This document shows, piece by piece, positions 10,263-17,864 of a stretch of DNA of 64,000 bases. Position 1 is the stretch's first letter, and each line of letters starts with the position of its first letter. The DNA is from Lachnospiraceae bacterium (GTDB lineage Bacteria; Bacillota; Clostridia; Lachnospirales; Lachnospiraceae): assembly GCA_910576335.1 (NCBI GenBank), contig CAJTIU010000004.1, forward strand, positions 186,001 to 250,000, written 5' to 3'. Below the pieces are notes generated by a model that searched no databases, had not been told where the DNA came from, and saw only the letters and a program-made list of their open reading frames with translations. The position numbers were made by a program, and so were the translations under genes.

Positions 10263-11640
10263 CAGGCTTTTCAGATTTGCCAGCCGTCATGCACTTCACC
10301 CAGTCTGTCCAGCAGCGCCCCTTTTGTCAGACAATGCCCGTTTTCTTCAAAGTGTTTCCTCATGATCTCGGCGATGACTATGGCTGTCAGGCAAATGAAC
10401 ACATGAACACGGATCTTGTCGTCCGTCCAGTGGTGCTGTGAACGGACACTAAAGTGGTCAATGTCCTTTGACACCCGGAAGATGCCGTTTTCAATACATT
10501 CCTGACGGCTGTATTCCTCCAGGATCTCTTTTGATGTCCAGTCCTTATGGTCGGTGACCGTCAGTTTCTTCCCATAAAATTTCCTGCAGTAACCCGCCTT
10601 TTTTACCGCGTCCTCTTTCCAGGTGGCCTTATGGCAGCCATCCGGTCTTTTTTCCAGCGTCAGTTCCGTGAACTCTTTTAAATAGGCTTTCTTCTTATAT
10701 AAGTGCGCCCCCACGATCTCTTCCAGCGCATTCTTCTCATCCCATTCCGGCACATCCAGGTGTTTTTTCTTCCTTCCTCTTCTGCGGCGTCCCTCCGCAT
10801 TGGCTTTTTCCACATCCGCATCAATCCTCTGGTTATATTCTTCTGCTTCACGGGCCGCATTCCTGGTTTCCCGTTCCTTCCTCTTCAGTTCCCTGTACAA
10901 ACCAGACCTTTTGTTCCCCAGCTTCCCCTGAAGGCCGGACATCGTTTCCGCTGCCAGGAGCAGGTCTTTCTCCATCTGCGCCCTCTGCCCGTCTTCCAGC
11001 GCCGGGCTGTACGTCAGTATCCCCGTCCCCGTCATCCCGGAAAACTAATGCCATCCATCGCCTCCCAGAATGCCTGGGAAGATAAGTCCTCTGCATGGAA
11101 CTTCATATGGTAAGGGAGGCTCGTCCCACTTGCCCAGGAGCTGAACTCCCGTTTGCTCCCCGGTTCGATGGCCCTGTGGATCATGGAAAGGAGCAGGACA
11201 GTGCTCCGTTTCATTCCCTTGATGGTCTTTTGTGGGAGTGTCTCATCCAGGATCTTCTCGATCCCGATTTGTCTGGCTGTCCAGAGCATTGCCATACAGG
11301 CCCCATGCTCATAGCACTTGAAGGTCAGCTCCTTTCCGGCATACCGGGCTTCCGTGCCATGGGGCGCAGATTCTTGAGAAGCCTGAATGCTTTTGTAGCC
11401 TTTCAATGCGTATTCCTTAAGATTGTCAACAGTCCCAATATATTCAAGAATACGCTGTCTGACTTTTGTCCCATCCCGTTGGCTTTCGACAATGTAATAA
11501 TAAGGGTTTCCCTTTTTCCACTTTTCTCTGATATATGCCATGTAGTGCCCCACCTTCCTTTTATACAATATAGCATATATATCAACTATAACCAATAATA
11601 AAAAAGAAATGCAGATAATATAAGGGCACTACATTAAAAA
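10263..11640 (-). mobile_element. Degenerate IS1634-type insertion sequence
   Basis: The segment holds a transposase remnant in two frames and abuts the truncated AlbA_2 gene, so it probably inserted there. Exact ends are not certain. GTAGTGCCC next to the transposase start (ATGTAGTGCCC at 11540-11550) recurs inverted at 11622-11632. A TTTTCAG sequence at the left edge (10269) recurs inverted as CTGAAAA near 11651, which could be residual terminal repeats. No target duplication could be recognised. Confidence 0.6.
10271..11541 (-). pseudogene. IS1634-family transposase with central deletion
   Basis: The N-terminal part (11541-11032) starts MAYIREKWKKGNPYYYIVES after an AGGAAGGTGG ribosome binding site and stops after GISFPG. 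The C-terminal part (11035-10271) continues from TGTGILTYSPALEDGQ to the catalytic-glutamate helix SRQECIENGIFRVSKDID and the HHWTDDKIRVHVFICLTA segment typical of the IS4/IS1634 group. Together they give about 420 residues against some 550-600 for the family. Roughly 130 residues between the two parts, where the first catalytic aspartates belong, are missing. The element cannot encode an active transposase. Confidence 0.8.
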
Positions 11641-11740
11641 TAATAAACAGCTGAAAAACCCTTATTTTAAGAGGGTTTTCAGCTGTTATATTGCTGATTT
11701 CATATACTGATGTCGAAACTTCCGCTAAAATATTCTTCAT
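11582..11740 (-). CDS. Possible 52-residue peptide, unrecognised
   Basis: An ATG at 11740 follows AGAGGTG at good spacing and opens MKNILAEVSTSVYEISNITA. Codons 18-32 overlap a strong hairpin (11645-11688) and the tail beyond it is hydrophobic and low in complexity. The peptide could therefore be a real short gene whose terminator was read through, or a remnant near the insertion sequence. No family is recognised. Confidence 0.2.
   Translation of the reverse strand: MKNILAEVSTSVYEISNITAENPLKIRVFQLFIIFNVVPLYYLHFFFIIGYS
11645..11688 (-). terminator. Hairpin, probable terminator on the minus strand
   Basis: AACAGCTGAAAAACCC (11646-11661) pairs with GGGTTTTCAGCTGTT (from 11673) with one extra A; the loop is about 11 bases. 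On the minus strand it is followed by a T-rich stretch (TTTATTATTTTTAAT). It would end transcripts coming from the accessory cassette upstream. Confidence 0.6.
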
Positions 11741-11913
11741 AAGAAACACCTCTTTTTCAATGATAGCCTGGGAAGGTAAGTTCCCGATTAATGATTGGTA
11801 CTTTGATACCGTAAGTGCATTATAGCTCATGCGCATTGATTTGGAGGTGTTTCTTTTCTGTTTAATTAATTTTGTTTGCAGCTATGCTACGGCATGCTAT
11901 AAATATATGCTTT

Positions 11914-12204
11914 TTACCATATTGACAAAATCTTTGGAATTAGAATTACAAGCAAGACCGCAACCCAAAATATACATACCGCCAAATCTTTCCTTTTTTT
12001 TGACATTGTATAGTTAAATCCTTTACGAGCAGTAATCCCACCCATAAAAATCGCCAAATAATTGTCAAAGCTTTCTCCTTTAATAATGCTCAGTGCACAT
12101 AACAAAAATACGACTGCTACCATACCATATAATTCTATATGATCATCTACTATTTTCCATTTACTATAGTACTTATTTTTTTCATCGGAATTCTTTTCGT
12201 TCAT
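11914..12204 (-). CDS. Small three-helix membrane protein, unrecognised (possible immunity partner)
   Basis: 96 residues from the ATG at 12204. That start is chosen because AGAGGTGAT lies about ten bases upstream, whereas the ATG at 12219 touches the ribosome binding site. After a charged N-terminus (MNEKNSDEKNKYY) come three hydrophobic segments at about 27-44, 48-61 and 73-95, with a positive KKRKD between the last two. It starts 24 bases after the stop of the secreted-protein gene and must share its transcript. Size, topology and position resemble immunity proteins encoded next to secreted toxins or bacteriocins, but no homology is recognised and that role is inference. Confidence 0.65.
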   Translation of the reverse strand: MNEKNSDEKNKYYSKWKIVDDHIELYGMVAVVFLLCALSIIKGESFDNYLAIFMGGITARKGFNYTMSKKRKDLAVCIFWVAVLLVILIPKILSIW

Positions 12205-12228
12205 ATTAAAAATCATCACCTCTCGTAT

Positions 12229-13116
12229 CTACGGCAATCGTTTTAATGGTTTTGCACTCCTTGATGCTATATAGCACTGATATTCTCCATAATAGATATT
12301 TAAAGTACAGTCTATCCAAGTACTCGTAACATTCCATGCAGTTAATAAAGCAACTATCGCTCCCACCGCTGTTCCTGTTGCTACCGATTCATAAGCAGAT
12401 AATAAAGCAAGTATAGTCGGAAAAATTTTCTTTTTACTATATGCTTTCTTAAATTTATTTCCATATTTTGAAATTTTTGAAACCCCCTTAATAAAATTAC
12501 TTATATGAGTTTTGTTTGATCCGGAGTTTTTTACATAATTTTTAATATAATTGGCATCTCTTAATTCGTAATATTTCATTTTTGTCTTCTTATTTTTATA
12601 ATGCTTATACGAATATAGATTAAAGAAAGTGTCCGTAGTTCTTTTGGAATAAGTATACGAGCCTTGAGCGCTTACGTCAAGCTCCTCCTCAGTATTATTC
12701 AAATCAATATATTTACTTTCCTTAACTTCTCCCTCCTCATCAATTTCTATCAGCTTCAACGAATCATCATTTACTTCTGTAATAATATCAGATTCATTAG
12801 GATTATCAGAAATAACTCTAACTACTAAATCTCCATTGTCTTTTTCTTCAATTGAAACTTCATACTGAGAGTCATTATACATATATTCTAGCGAAATTTC
12901 CTGATCCACATCATCTAATTCTTCAGAAATATCTTCCATTTCCTCAGTCAATTCTTCAGCAACATTAAGACCTTCTTGAAGTTCTTCTAAAACATTTATA
13001 CCTTCTTCATTTACATTGTTTTTGCCATTAACTGTTTCGCTTGCATAGGTAAATGATGAATCAGCTAACCCCACAACTAAACCCGCACATATTATTATTG
13101 CTAATATTTTTCTCAT
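12229..13116 (-). CDS. Secreted protein with acidic pro-region and basic/hydrophobic C-terminal domain
   Basis: 295 residues starting MRKILAIIICAGLVVGLADS with GAGAGGG seven bases upstream. Residues 1-26 are a signal peptide with likely cleavage near TYA-SET. Residues 27-148 are strikingly acidic (long runs of Glu and Asp). Residues 150-230 are rich in Lys and Tyr (FNLYSYKHYKNKKTKMKYYE). Residues 232-268 are hydrophobic and Gly/Ala-rich (SVATGTAVGAIVALLTAW), and two cysteines (C270, C281) could form a disulfide. This layout suits an exported proprotein whose acidic segment neutralises a cationic membrane-active part. A subtilisin-type protease is encoded upstream and a small membrane protein downstream. 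Distant kinship to geobacillin-26-like bacteriocins is possible but unproven; no family assignment is claimed. Confidence 0.75.
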   Translation of the reverse strand: MRKILAIIICAGLVVGLADSSFTYASETVNGKNNVNEEGINVLEELQEGLNVAEELTEEMEDISEELDDVDQEISLEYMYNDSQYEVSIEEKDNGDLVVRVISDNPNESDIITEVNDDSLKLIEIDEEGEVKESKYIDLNNTEEELDVSAQGSYTYSKRTTDTFFNLYSYKHYKNKKTKMKYYELRDANYIKNYVKNSGSNKTHISNFIKGVSKISKYGNKFKKAYSKKKIFPTILALLSAYESVATGTAVGAIVALLTAWNVTSTWIDCTLNIYYGEYQCYIASRSAKPLKRLP

Positions 13117-13177
13117 TTTATTACCCTCTCTTTCTTTTAGGTAGTATCAACTTTATATATCCAAAATCAGCTCAATC

Positions 13178-13377
13178 CCAATAAAATCAAGGGTTTTAGA
13201 ATCTATGAGCATTTACTTCCCCTTTCTTTGGCTTGGACAACCAAAATTTCACATCGGATCCCTAGTCAAGGTAGAACTGAAAGCCTGTTAAATTCAACCT
13301 TAACGGTTTCCGTAAGTAAAATATAGTCAACCGCAACCAAGGGAAATGATTCGATTTTTTCATAATCCGTTATACAC
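13178..13377 (-). other. 200-nt leader element, copy 1 (upstream of the secreted-protein gene)
   Basis: On the minus strand the element begins GTGTATAACGGATTATGAAA and ends near TTTTATTGG. It aligns along its length with a second copy at 14577-14774 upstream of the subtilisin gene. Shared blocks in the same order include GGATTATGAAA, TATATTTTA, AAACC(G)TT, ACCTT, GCCAAAGAAA(A)GGG and TTATTGG. The first shared block resembles a -10 region, so the rest may be transcribed. No known riboswitch consensus (T-box, TPP, SAM, c-di-GMP, cobalamin, glycine) was recognised. This stretch contains no gene. Confidence 0.6.
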
Positions 13378-13424
13378 ACCTTCTTTTACTTAATTACTAA
13401 ATTCAAATCATTTTAAGCATTATA

Positions 13425-14540
13425 TTATTTAATAATTTCCTCGTAATTGGATTCAGATTCTATCGTATTTCCAATATCAAGTGTTCCCTTTGTCTTTATT
13501 TTCCCCTCTAATTGGGGCATTTTTCTTGCGCACTTCAATACTTCCTCTTTTGCTTCTATCAATGTCCCTCTCTCCTCATGACAATACTTCATTGCTATAG
13601 CGCCTGCTACAAAACATGCTGACATAGAAGTTCCTGACATGACTTGAAAGCTATTTCCTGGAGAACAGCTTAATATATCTGTTCCTGGAGCTGCTATATC
13701 AACACTCCTTTCACCATAATTGGAAGTTGCATTCAAATTTCCATCTTTGTTTATATTCGCAACTCCTACTATGTTATCCAAATCATATGAAACGGGGTAA
13801 ACATGATTTCCTTTTTTATCAATATCAACTCCATCATTTCCTGCAGCAACCACAAAGAGCATTTTAGACTTCTTGATAGCTTTGTACAATTCTACATCCT
13901 CTTCTTTTGTGCTTAATGATAAACAGCAGAGCTGGGCACCATTATCTTCTGCATATCTAATTGCCTTAGTAACATCTTCTTTTTTTCCCTTCCCATCATG
14001 ATTCAGCGCCTTAATACAGATAATTGATGCGTCTACGTCTTGCAAAACTCCCTTTATCCCTGCAATTTTTTCATCTGAACCTAAGATTCCAACACATTCT
14101 GTTCCGTGACTAGCACCAACCATATCATCAGTGTTGTAAATTTCATTGTTATCTTCCACAAAGTTCCAACCATACTTGTCATCAATGAATCCATTTGAGT
14201 CATTATCAATGTTATCATTTTCAATTTCTTTTTTATTAATCCAAATATGATCTTTAAAACTATTGTGTCCATAATCAATTGATGTGTCTATGACAGCTAT
14301 CACAATAGTCCTTTTGGGGGAAAATTTTTTTCTCGCTTTTTTTATATTAATGCTACTATCCTTTTTTAATTCTTCATCAAATGCCCACTGGAAAAAAAGC
14401 TCATCTTCCATTTCAATTCTTTTTTCTTTTTCAGCATTGAGTAGCCATTCTTGAAAAAATAGAGATATAACTATAAGACAAAAAAAGGAAATCGTTATTT
14501 TTCCACATAATTCTTTTATATTTTCATTCTTAATCCCCAT
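13425..14540 (-). CDS. Membrane-anchored S8 family serine peptidase (subtilisin-like)
   Basis: 371 residues. A single N-terminal membrane segment (residues 15-34) would place the protease outside the cell. The catalytic triad is complete: Asp85 in IAVIDTSID, His145 in ASHGTECVGIL and Ser305 in MSGTSMSACF. The oxyanion Asn235 is in VVAAGNDG. There is no long I9-type propeptide. The gene lies directly upstream of the acidic/basic secreted protein and shares a homologous leader with it, so that protein is its likely substrate. The only in-frame ATG (14540) has no ribosome binding site at normal spacing; a strong GGAGGGGG lies 30 bases further upstream. The family call is certain; the substrate is inferred. 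Confidence 0.92.
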   Translation of the reverse strand: MGIKNENIKELCGKITISFFCLIVISLFFQEWLLNAEKEKRIEMEDELFFQWAFDEELKKDSSINIKKARKKFSPKRTIVIAVIDTSIDYGHNSFKDHIWINKKEIENDNIDNDSNGFIDDKYGWNFVEDNNEIYNTDDMVGASHGTECVGILGSDEKIAGIKGVLQDVDASIICIKALNHDGKGKKEDVTKAIRYAEDNGAQLCCLSLSTKEEDVELYKAIKKSKMLFVVAAGNDGVDIDKKGNHVYPVSYDLDNIVGVANINKDGNLNATSNYGERSVDIAAPGTDILSCSPGNSFQVMSGTSMSACFVAGAIAMKYCHEERGTLIEAKEEVLKCARKMPQLEGKIKTKGTLDIGNTIESESNYEEIIK

Positions 14541-14576
14541 AAATTTGTCAACTCTGAATACTAAAAATCACCCCCT

Positions 14577-14774
14577 CCAATAAATTCAATATTTTCAGAA
14601 CTTAAAAGCCTCTATTTCCCTTTTCTTTGGCTTTGGTGATTAAGTTTTTACGTTTAAACCCCAGCTAAGGTCGGTCTAAAAATTCATTAAATACAGTCTC
14701 GTCAAGGTTTTCGTAAATAAAATATAATCATTTAGAACCAATGAAGGGTTTGACTTTCATAATCCACTATACAC
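14577..14774 (-). other. 200-nt leader element, copy 2 (upstream of the subtilisin gene)
   Basis: Minus-strand element beginning GTGTATAGTGGATTATGAAA and ending in TTATTGG, which runs straight into the GGAGGGGG that serves the peptidase gene. It is a diverged homologue of 13178-13377 with matching order of conserved blocks and nearly the same length (198 versus 200 nt). Conservation of spaced blocks with variable sequence between them suggests a structured RNA or a shared regulatory region. Confidence 0.6.
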
Positions 14775-14819
14775 TACCAATTTTTTCTTATAAGCACTTC
14801 ATCATCCATAACCGCTACT

Positions 14820-14930
14820 TTATGCTTTATACGAAAGTTCGTGTAGCCGATCGAACTGTTTTTCCGCCAGTCCAAGGATAAACTGGCATTTGACCGGTAC
14901 CAGATGCGTTCCGCGAAAGGAATCCAACAT
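14820..14930 (-). pseudogene. 36-codon fragment, possibly the end of a lost gene
   Basis: The frame reads MLDSFRGTHLVPVKCQFILG and ends LSYKA-stop. Its codon use is like that of the core genes and unlike the AT-rich surroundings. No ribosome binding site precedes the ATG. It may be the C-terminal remnant of a displaced gene; the family is not recognised. Confidence 0.25.
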
Positions 14931-15465
14931 CCGATTACTTTAAGTCACATTACAATCATAAAACCACCACCTTTACAGATAACGTTGCCTTTCCCAGCAG
15001 ATTTTAAAAACATTCTTTTGATCATAAGCATTTCTTTACCGCACTATATTTATAACTCGTTTCAGATGTTTTCCCCTTATAACAGGTAATCTTTGCTTTG
15101 ATGCGGTAAGTCCCTTTAGCTACATTTATAATATGTATAATAAATTAAGCTGATTTGTACTTTTAACTTCACCAAACCATACGAAAATTGGTTGTTTTTT
15201 TGTGCATGATGCCGAACAATTTTGAATTAGTGCTATTTTGCACTGGAATCATGTATTGAAGTTTCTCCTTTCTTAAAAAGCTCTTGCATATGAGTCCTCA
15301 ATCATAAAAAATCAAAAGACTGTTTTCCTGCCATCTGCTTTTCCTTCTACTCAATCATCTTCTTAACCATATATCCGTCAACAGAATTATCCCGTCTAAA
15401 TGTTTAATCAACTAACTTTTTAGTTGTTATGACTATTATTGAAGGCGGAAACTCCGCCTCATTAT
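14931..15465. other. AT-rich stretch without a recognisable gene
   Basis: Both strands were read for coding signal. Only short frames without ribosome binding sites were found. A perfect hairpin AGGCGGA/TCCGCCT lies at its end (15443-15459), next to the interleaved repeats described separately. Confidence 0.5.
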
Positions 15466-15547
15466 ACTGCAGACCGCCAAAATTTACAGTAATGTCTCTA
15501 GAAAATTACTCGGCTGGCGGTCTGCAGTCGGGTTTTACTGTAAATTT
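15466..15547 (-). other. Two interleaved inverted repeats 3' of the BlaR1-like gene (pseudoknot topology)
   Basis: ACTGCAGACCGCCA (15466-15479) is complementary to 15515-15528, and AAATTTACAGTAA (15480-15492) is complementary to 15535-15547. The arms alternate (A, B, A', B'), so they cannot form two nested hairpins; in RNA they would form an H-type pseudoknot or two competing stems. Both pairs are perfect over 14 and 13 bases. The block starts 18 bases after the stop codon of the peptidase-sensor gene. Confidence 0.75.
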
Positions 15548-15564
15548 AAATGGTGCGCAGTATA

Positions 15565-16947
15565 TTACAAAACACTCACGCTCCCATTTACTGTAACTTT
15601 AGTTCCGCTATTATTCTCCACAAAAACTTTATACTTTCCGGATGCATTCAATGAAAAAGATTTGCACACTGTACCACTCCCTGTTGTATAGCTTCTTTTT
15701 CCATTCGGCTTCACAATACCGACTTTAACACTTTTGTTACTCGGAGAAACTATGACTGTTATTGTAATCTGTCCTCCCGCTTCTGCACTAAATTCGTCAG
15801 TCACCTTTCTAACCCCATTTGCAACCGTCCAGTTAAAATTAAACGCTGTACCGCTTCGCGAAAACATCTCAATCTCTCCGGTTTCCTCTACAATGCCTGG
15901 AATCTCTCCGCTTTCCTCATACTCAGGCAGCTCCGGTGACGGCGGCACTTCCTCCTCAACATCTGTTGCATCATACATCATGTGATATGCATCCGCTATA
16001 CCCTCTGACGCACCAAACACTGTCACCGAACTGGCAAACAGCATTGCTGTACAGATGGCTGCTGCTTTCCATGCCGATCGCTTCTTAATTTTTATCTGTG
16101 TTTTCATTCTCATAATCCTTTCTACTAATTCACTCTTATTTTCACTCAATGTTACTGCCAAATACACATCAAATCCTTGCGTATTGGCTTGAATCTTCAT
16201 TATCGTTTCAAAGTAATGCTTCAATCCACCTGCCCTCTCATATACAGAAAAATCACATGCATGTTCACTCCATGTTCTAAGAACTCTATGTAATTTCCAC
16301 GCAAAAGGATTAAAAAAATGGAGTATAACCAAAACCGAAGCAATTCTTCTCCACAAAATATCATTGTGTTTATAATGCATTAGTTCATGTCTAAAGATCA
16401 CTTCCAGTTCCTCATTCGAATATACCTCTACAGGTAAAACCACCATAGGATGCCTCACTCCCCGAAGCAGAGCTATGGGTGTGTAGTAGCACCGTACCAA
16501 TCTCACTTTTCCTTTCGTTATCCCCATGTTCTCTTCAATCGCCCTAAACAACTCTTCAATCTGGGGCTCACATGGAAAACAGTTCTGAAACATCTGTTTT
16601 GTCCGACGTTCCAGTCGCAGCTGCCTGTAAAGCATATAACACACTCCTGCAATCCAAAGCAGAAGCAAAAACCCACATACCTTCATAATGATTTCTGTAT
16701 GAAGAAACAAGTCCCCCCTGTATCTTGCATACGTATCATCCAGCCAGGTCATTGCAACATACAATACAGGCACAAGGAAAAATATCATGACAAGCTTCAT
16801 CAGTCTGTATAAAATATTTATAAAACCAACTTTTTCCAACTGCTGTCCCAAAATGCACCAAATGACAAATACAATACTTCCCGTCAGAGAAGTTAACAGC
16901 AGACAGAATACTACATCAATTGCTTTCATCAGAATCGTCCAGATCAT
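15565..16947 (-). CDS. BlaR1/MecR1-type M56 family sensor peptidase
   Basis: 460 residues. Membrane segments lie at about 8-33, 48-68, 87-107 and near 205-220. The zinc peptidase motif is HELMH (187-191) followed by YKHND, with the downstream EHACD segment, all typical of the M56 family. A further membrane segment near 293-312 leads into an exported tail: an acidic Pro/Glu linker and a beta-rich domain with repeated GKxxV patterns. The tail is not a penicillin-binding domain, so the ligand is probably not a beta-lactam. The start (AAGGGAG seven bases before ATG) overlaps the BlaI-like gene by 32 bases. On sensing, such proteins trigger cleavage of their repressor. No beta-lactamase gene is nearby. 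Confidence 0.88.
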   Translation of the reverse strand: MIWTILMKAIDVVFCLLLTSLTGSIVFVIWCILGQQLEKVGFINILYRLMKLVMIFFLVPVLYVAMTWLDDTYARYRGDLFLHTEIIMKVCGFLLLLWIAGVCYMLYRQLRLERRTKQMFQNCFPCEPQIEELFRAIEENMGITKGKVRLVRCYYTPIALLRGVRHPMVVLPVEVYSNEELEVIFRHELMHYKHNDILWRRIASVLVILHFFNPFAWKLHRVLRTWSEHACDFSVYERAGGLKHYFETIMKIQANTQGFDVYLAVTLSENKSELVERIMRMKTQIKIKKRSAWKAAAICTAMLFASSVTVFGASEGIADAYHMMYDATDVEEEVPPSPELPEYEESGEIPGIVEETGEIEMFSRSGTAFNFNWTVANGVRKVTDEFSAEAGGQITITVIVSPSNKSVKVGIVKPNGKRSYTTGSGTVCKSFSLNASGKYKVFVENNSGTKVTVNGSVSVL

Positions 16948-17329
16948 CTAATATCTCCCTTATCATCTGTATTTCTTGCTTCGTAATCTCTCCGGGAGTG
17001 CAGAGCGCCGCAACCACCCCCGCAACATTTCCGTGATACCAGAAGTCCTTCTGCTCCTTAAGAAGCTTCTGTTTGTATTCCCCTTCACTCTTTAAAGCAT
17101 GGACATAGGCATATCTGCCTTTCCTGTATTGCCTTGCAAATCCTTTTGCCGTAAGATTAAGGATAAATGTCACAATAGTTGTCCGTTTGTAGTCTTTGTT
17201 GTATTTCGTTTTAAGAACTTCAGAAAGCTCAGAAATCGAAATATCCTCTCCTTTATCCCATATCGCCTTCATTATAATTGTCTCACACGGACTCAATGAT
17301 CGTTCATCATTATAAAACTCATTCATCAT
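16916..17329 (-). CDS. BlaI/MecI/CopY family transcriptional repressor
   Basis: 137 residues. The winged helix lies at residues 10-75: SPCETIIMKAIWDKGEDISI, then SELSEVLKTKY, and the wing FARQYRKGRYAYVHALKSE, all typical of BlaI/MecI. The C-terminal helical part dimerises and holds the cleavage site used by partner M56 sensors. It precedes and overlaps the sensor-peptidase gene, forming the standard two-gene regulatory pair. A candidate promoter with an ACTA-N6-TAGT dyad lies upstream and suggests autoregulation. Confidence 0.92.
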   Translation of the reverse strand: MMNEFYNDERSLSPCETIIMKAIWDKGEDISISELSEVLKTKYNKDYKRTTIVTFILNLTAKGFARQYRKGRYAYVHALKSEGEYKQKLLKEQKDFWYHGNVAGVVAALCTPGEITKQEIQMIREILDDLDDSDESN

Positions 17330-17467
17330 ACACCTCTTTTTTAATGTTGTATTTTAATTATTTCAAAATCATTAGCTCTCGAAAGCTCTTCTTTTTTACA
17401 ATGAATAGCAAATCGTTATTAATAGCAACTTTATCCATCTTCCGTCCTTCTCTATAGCTATATGATT

Positions 17468-17496
17468 ATATTACTATATTTTTAGTCATTTTACAA
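17468..17496 (-). promoter_or_regulatory. Candidate promoter and BlaI-type operator
   Basis: On the minus strand TTGTAA (17496-17491) and TAATAT (17473-17468) are separated by 17 bases. The spacer holds the dyad ACTAAAAATATAGT (17486-17473), similar in style to BlaI operators built on TAC/GTA half-sites. Use as an operator is inferred. Confidence 0.5.
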
Positions 17497-17537
17497 CAAA
17501 AACTCGAAATATTCACAATTGTTCCAAACATATATAA

Positions 17538-17676
17538 TCCATACTAATAACCGATACGTTTCATGCAGGATAAATTTTCAGCCCACAAGACGGAGAAATG
17601 AGACGTAGCGGTGGCTACACTGATTAACGACAGATGGAAATTCAAACAAGTGAAACGTACAATTAATTAGTATGGA
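17538..17676. repeat. MITE-like element, 139 bp
   Basis: Terminal arms TCCATACTAAT (17538-17548) and ATTAGTATGGA (17666-17676) are perfectly complementary. Inner arms TACGTTTCA (17555-17563) and TGAAACGTA (17651-17659) continue the fold. The middle has no open frame. Terminal inverted repeats around about 80 bp of non-coding sequence suggest a miniature mobile element or a large structured RNA. Confidence 0.55.
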
Positions 17677-17722
17677 CTATGCTACCTGTAGATCGACTTT
17701 GTAAAGTAAACAGAATAAACGC

Positions 17723-17761
17723 AGTTACTATGAGTGGACGGTTAGTCCATGAATAGTAACT
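17723..17761. repeat. Family C short palindrome
   Basis: AGTTACTAT and GTGGAC arms are matched by GTCCAT and ATAGTAACT across a short centre. The GTTACTAT and ATAGTAAC ends recur at 29578, 31060, 36460, 41648, 53134 and 61138. It lies about 100 bp upstream of the radical SAM gene. Confidence 0.6.
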
Positions 17762-17864
17762 AAACACAAGAATGAGCCATCATTTCATGTCATTATGTAC
17801 TATCCTGTCAAACTGTGATATAGTAAAAATAACAAGAAGATTAAAAAAGGAGTTTTCCATTATC

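Noticed and set aside
10838-11040. Second transposase start and the GACGGGGACGGGG stretch at the deletion point taken as a family A copy
   Set aside because: The stretch has no complementary arm nearby and belongs to the transposase coding sequence.
11829-12017. 62-codon plus-strand frame with GGAGGTG inside it
   Set aside because: The site lies within the frame rather than before the start, and the frame opposes the small membrane protein gene.
13178-14774. Known riboswitch (T-box, SAM, TPP, c-di-GMP, glycine, cobalamin) in the twin leaders
   Set aside because: None of the diagnostic core sequences was found on either strand; only the homology between the two leaders is supported.
14904-15089. 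61-codon plus-strand frame in the AT-rich gap
   Set aside because: No ribosome binding site, low-complexity composition and no similarity to known peptides by eye.
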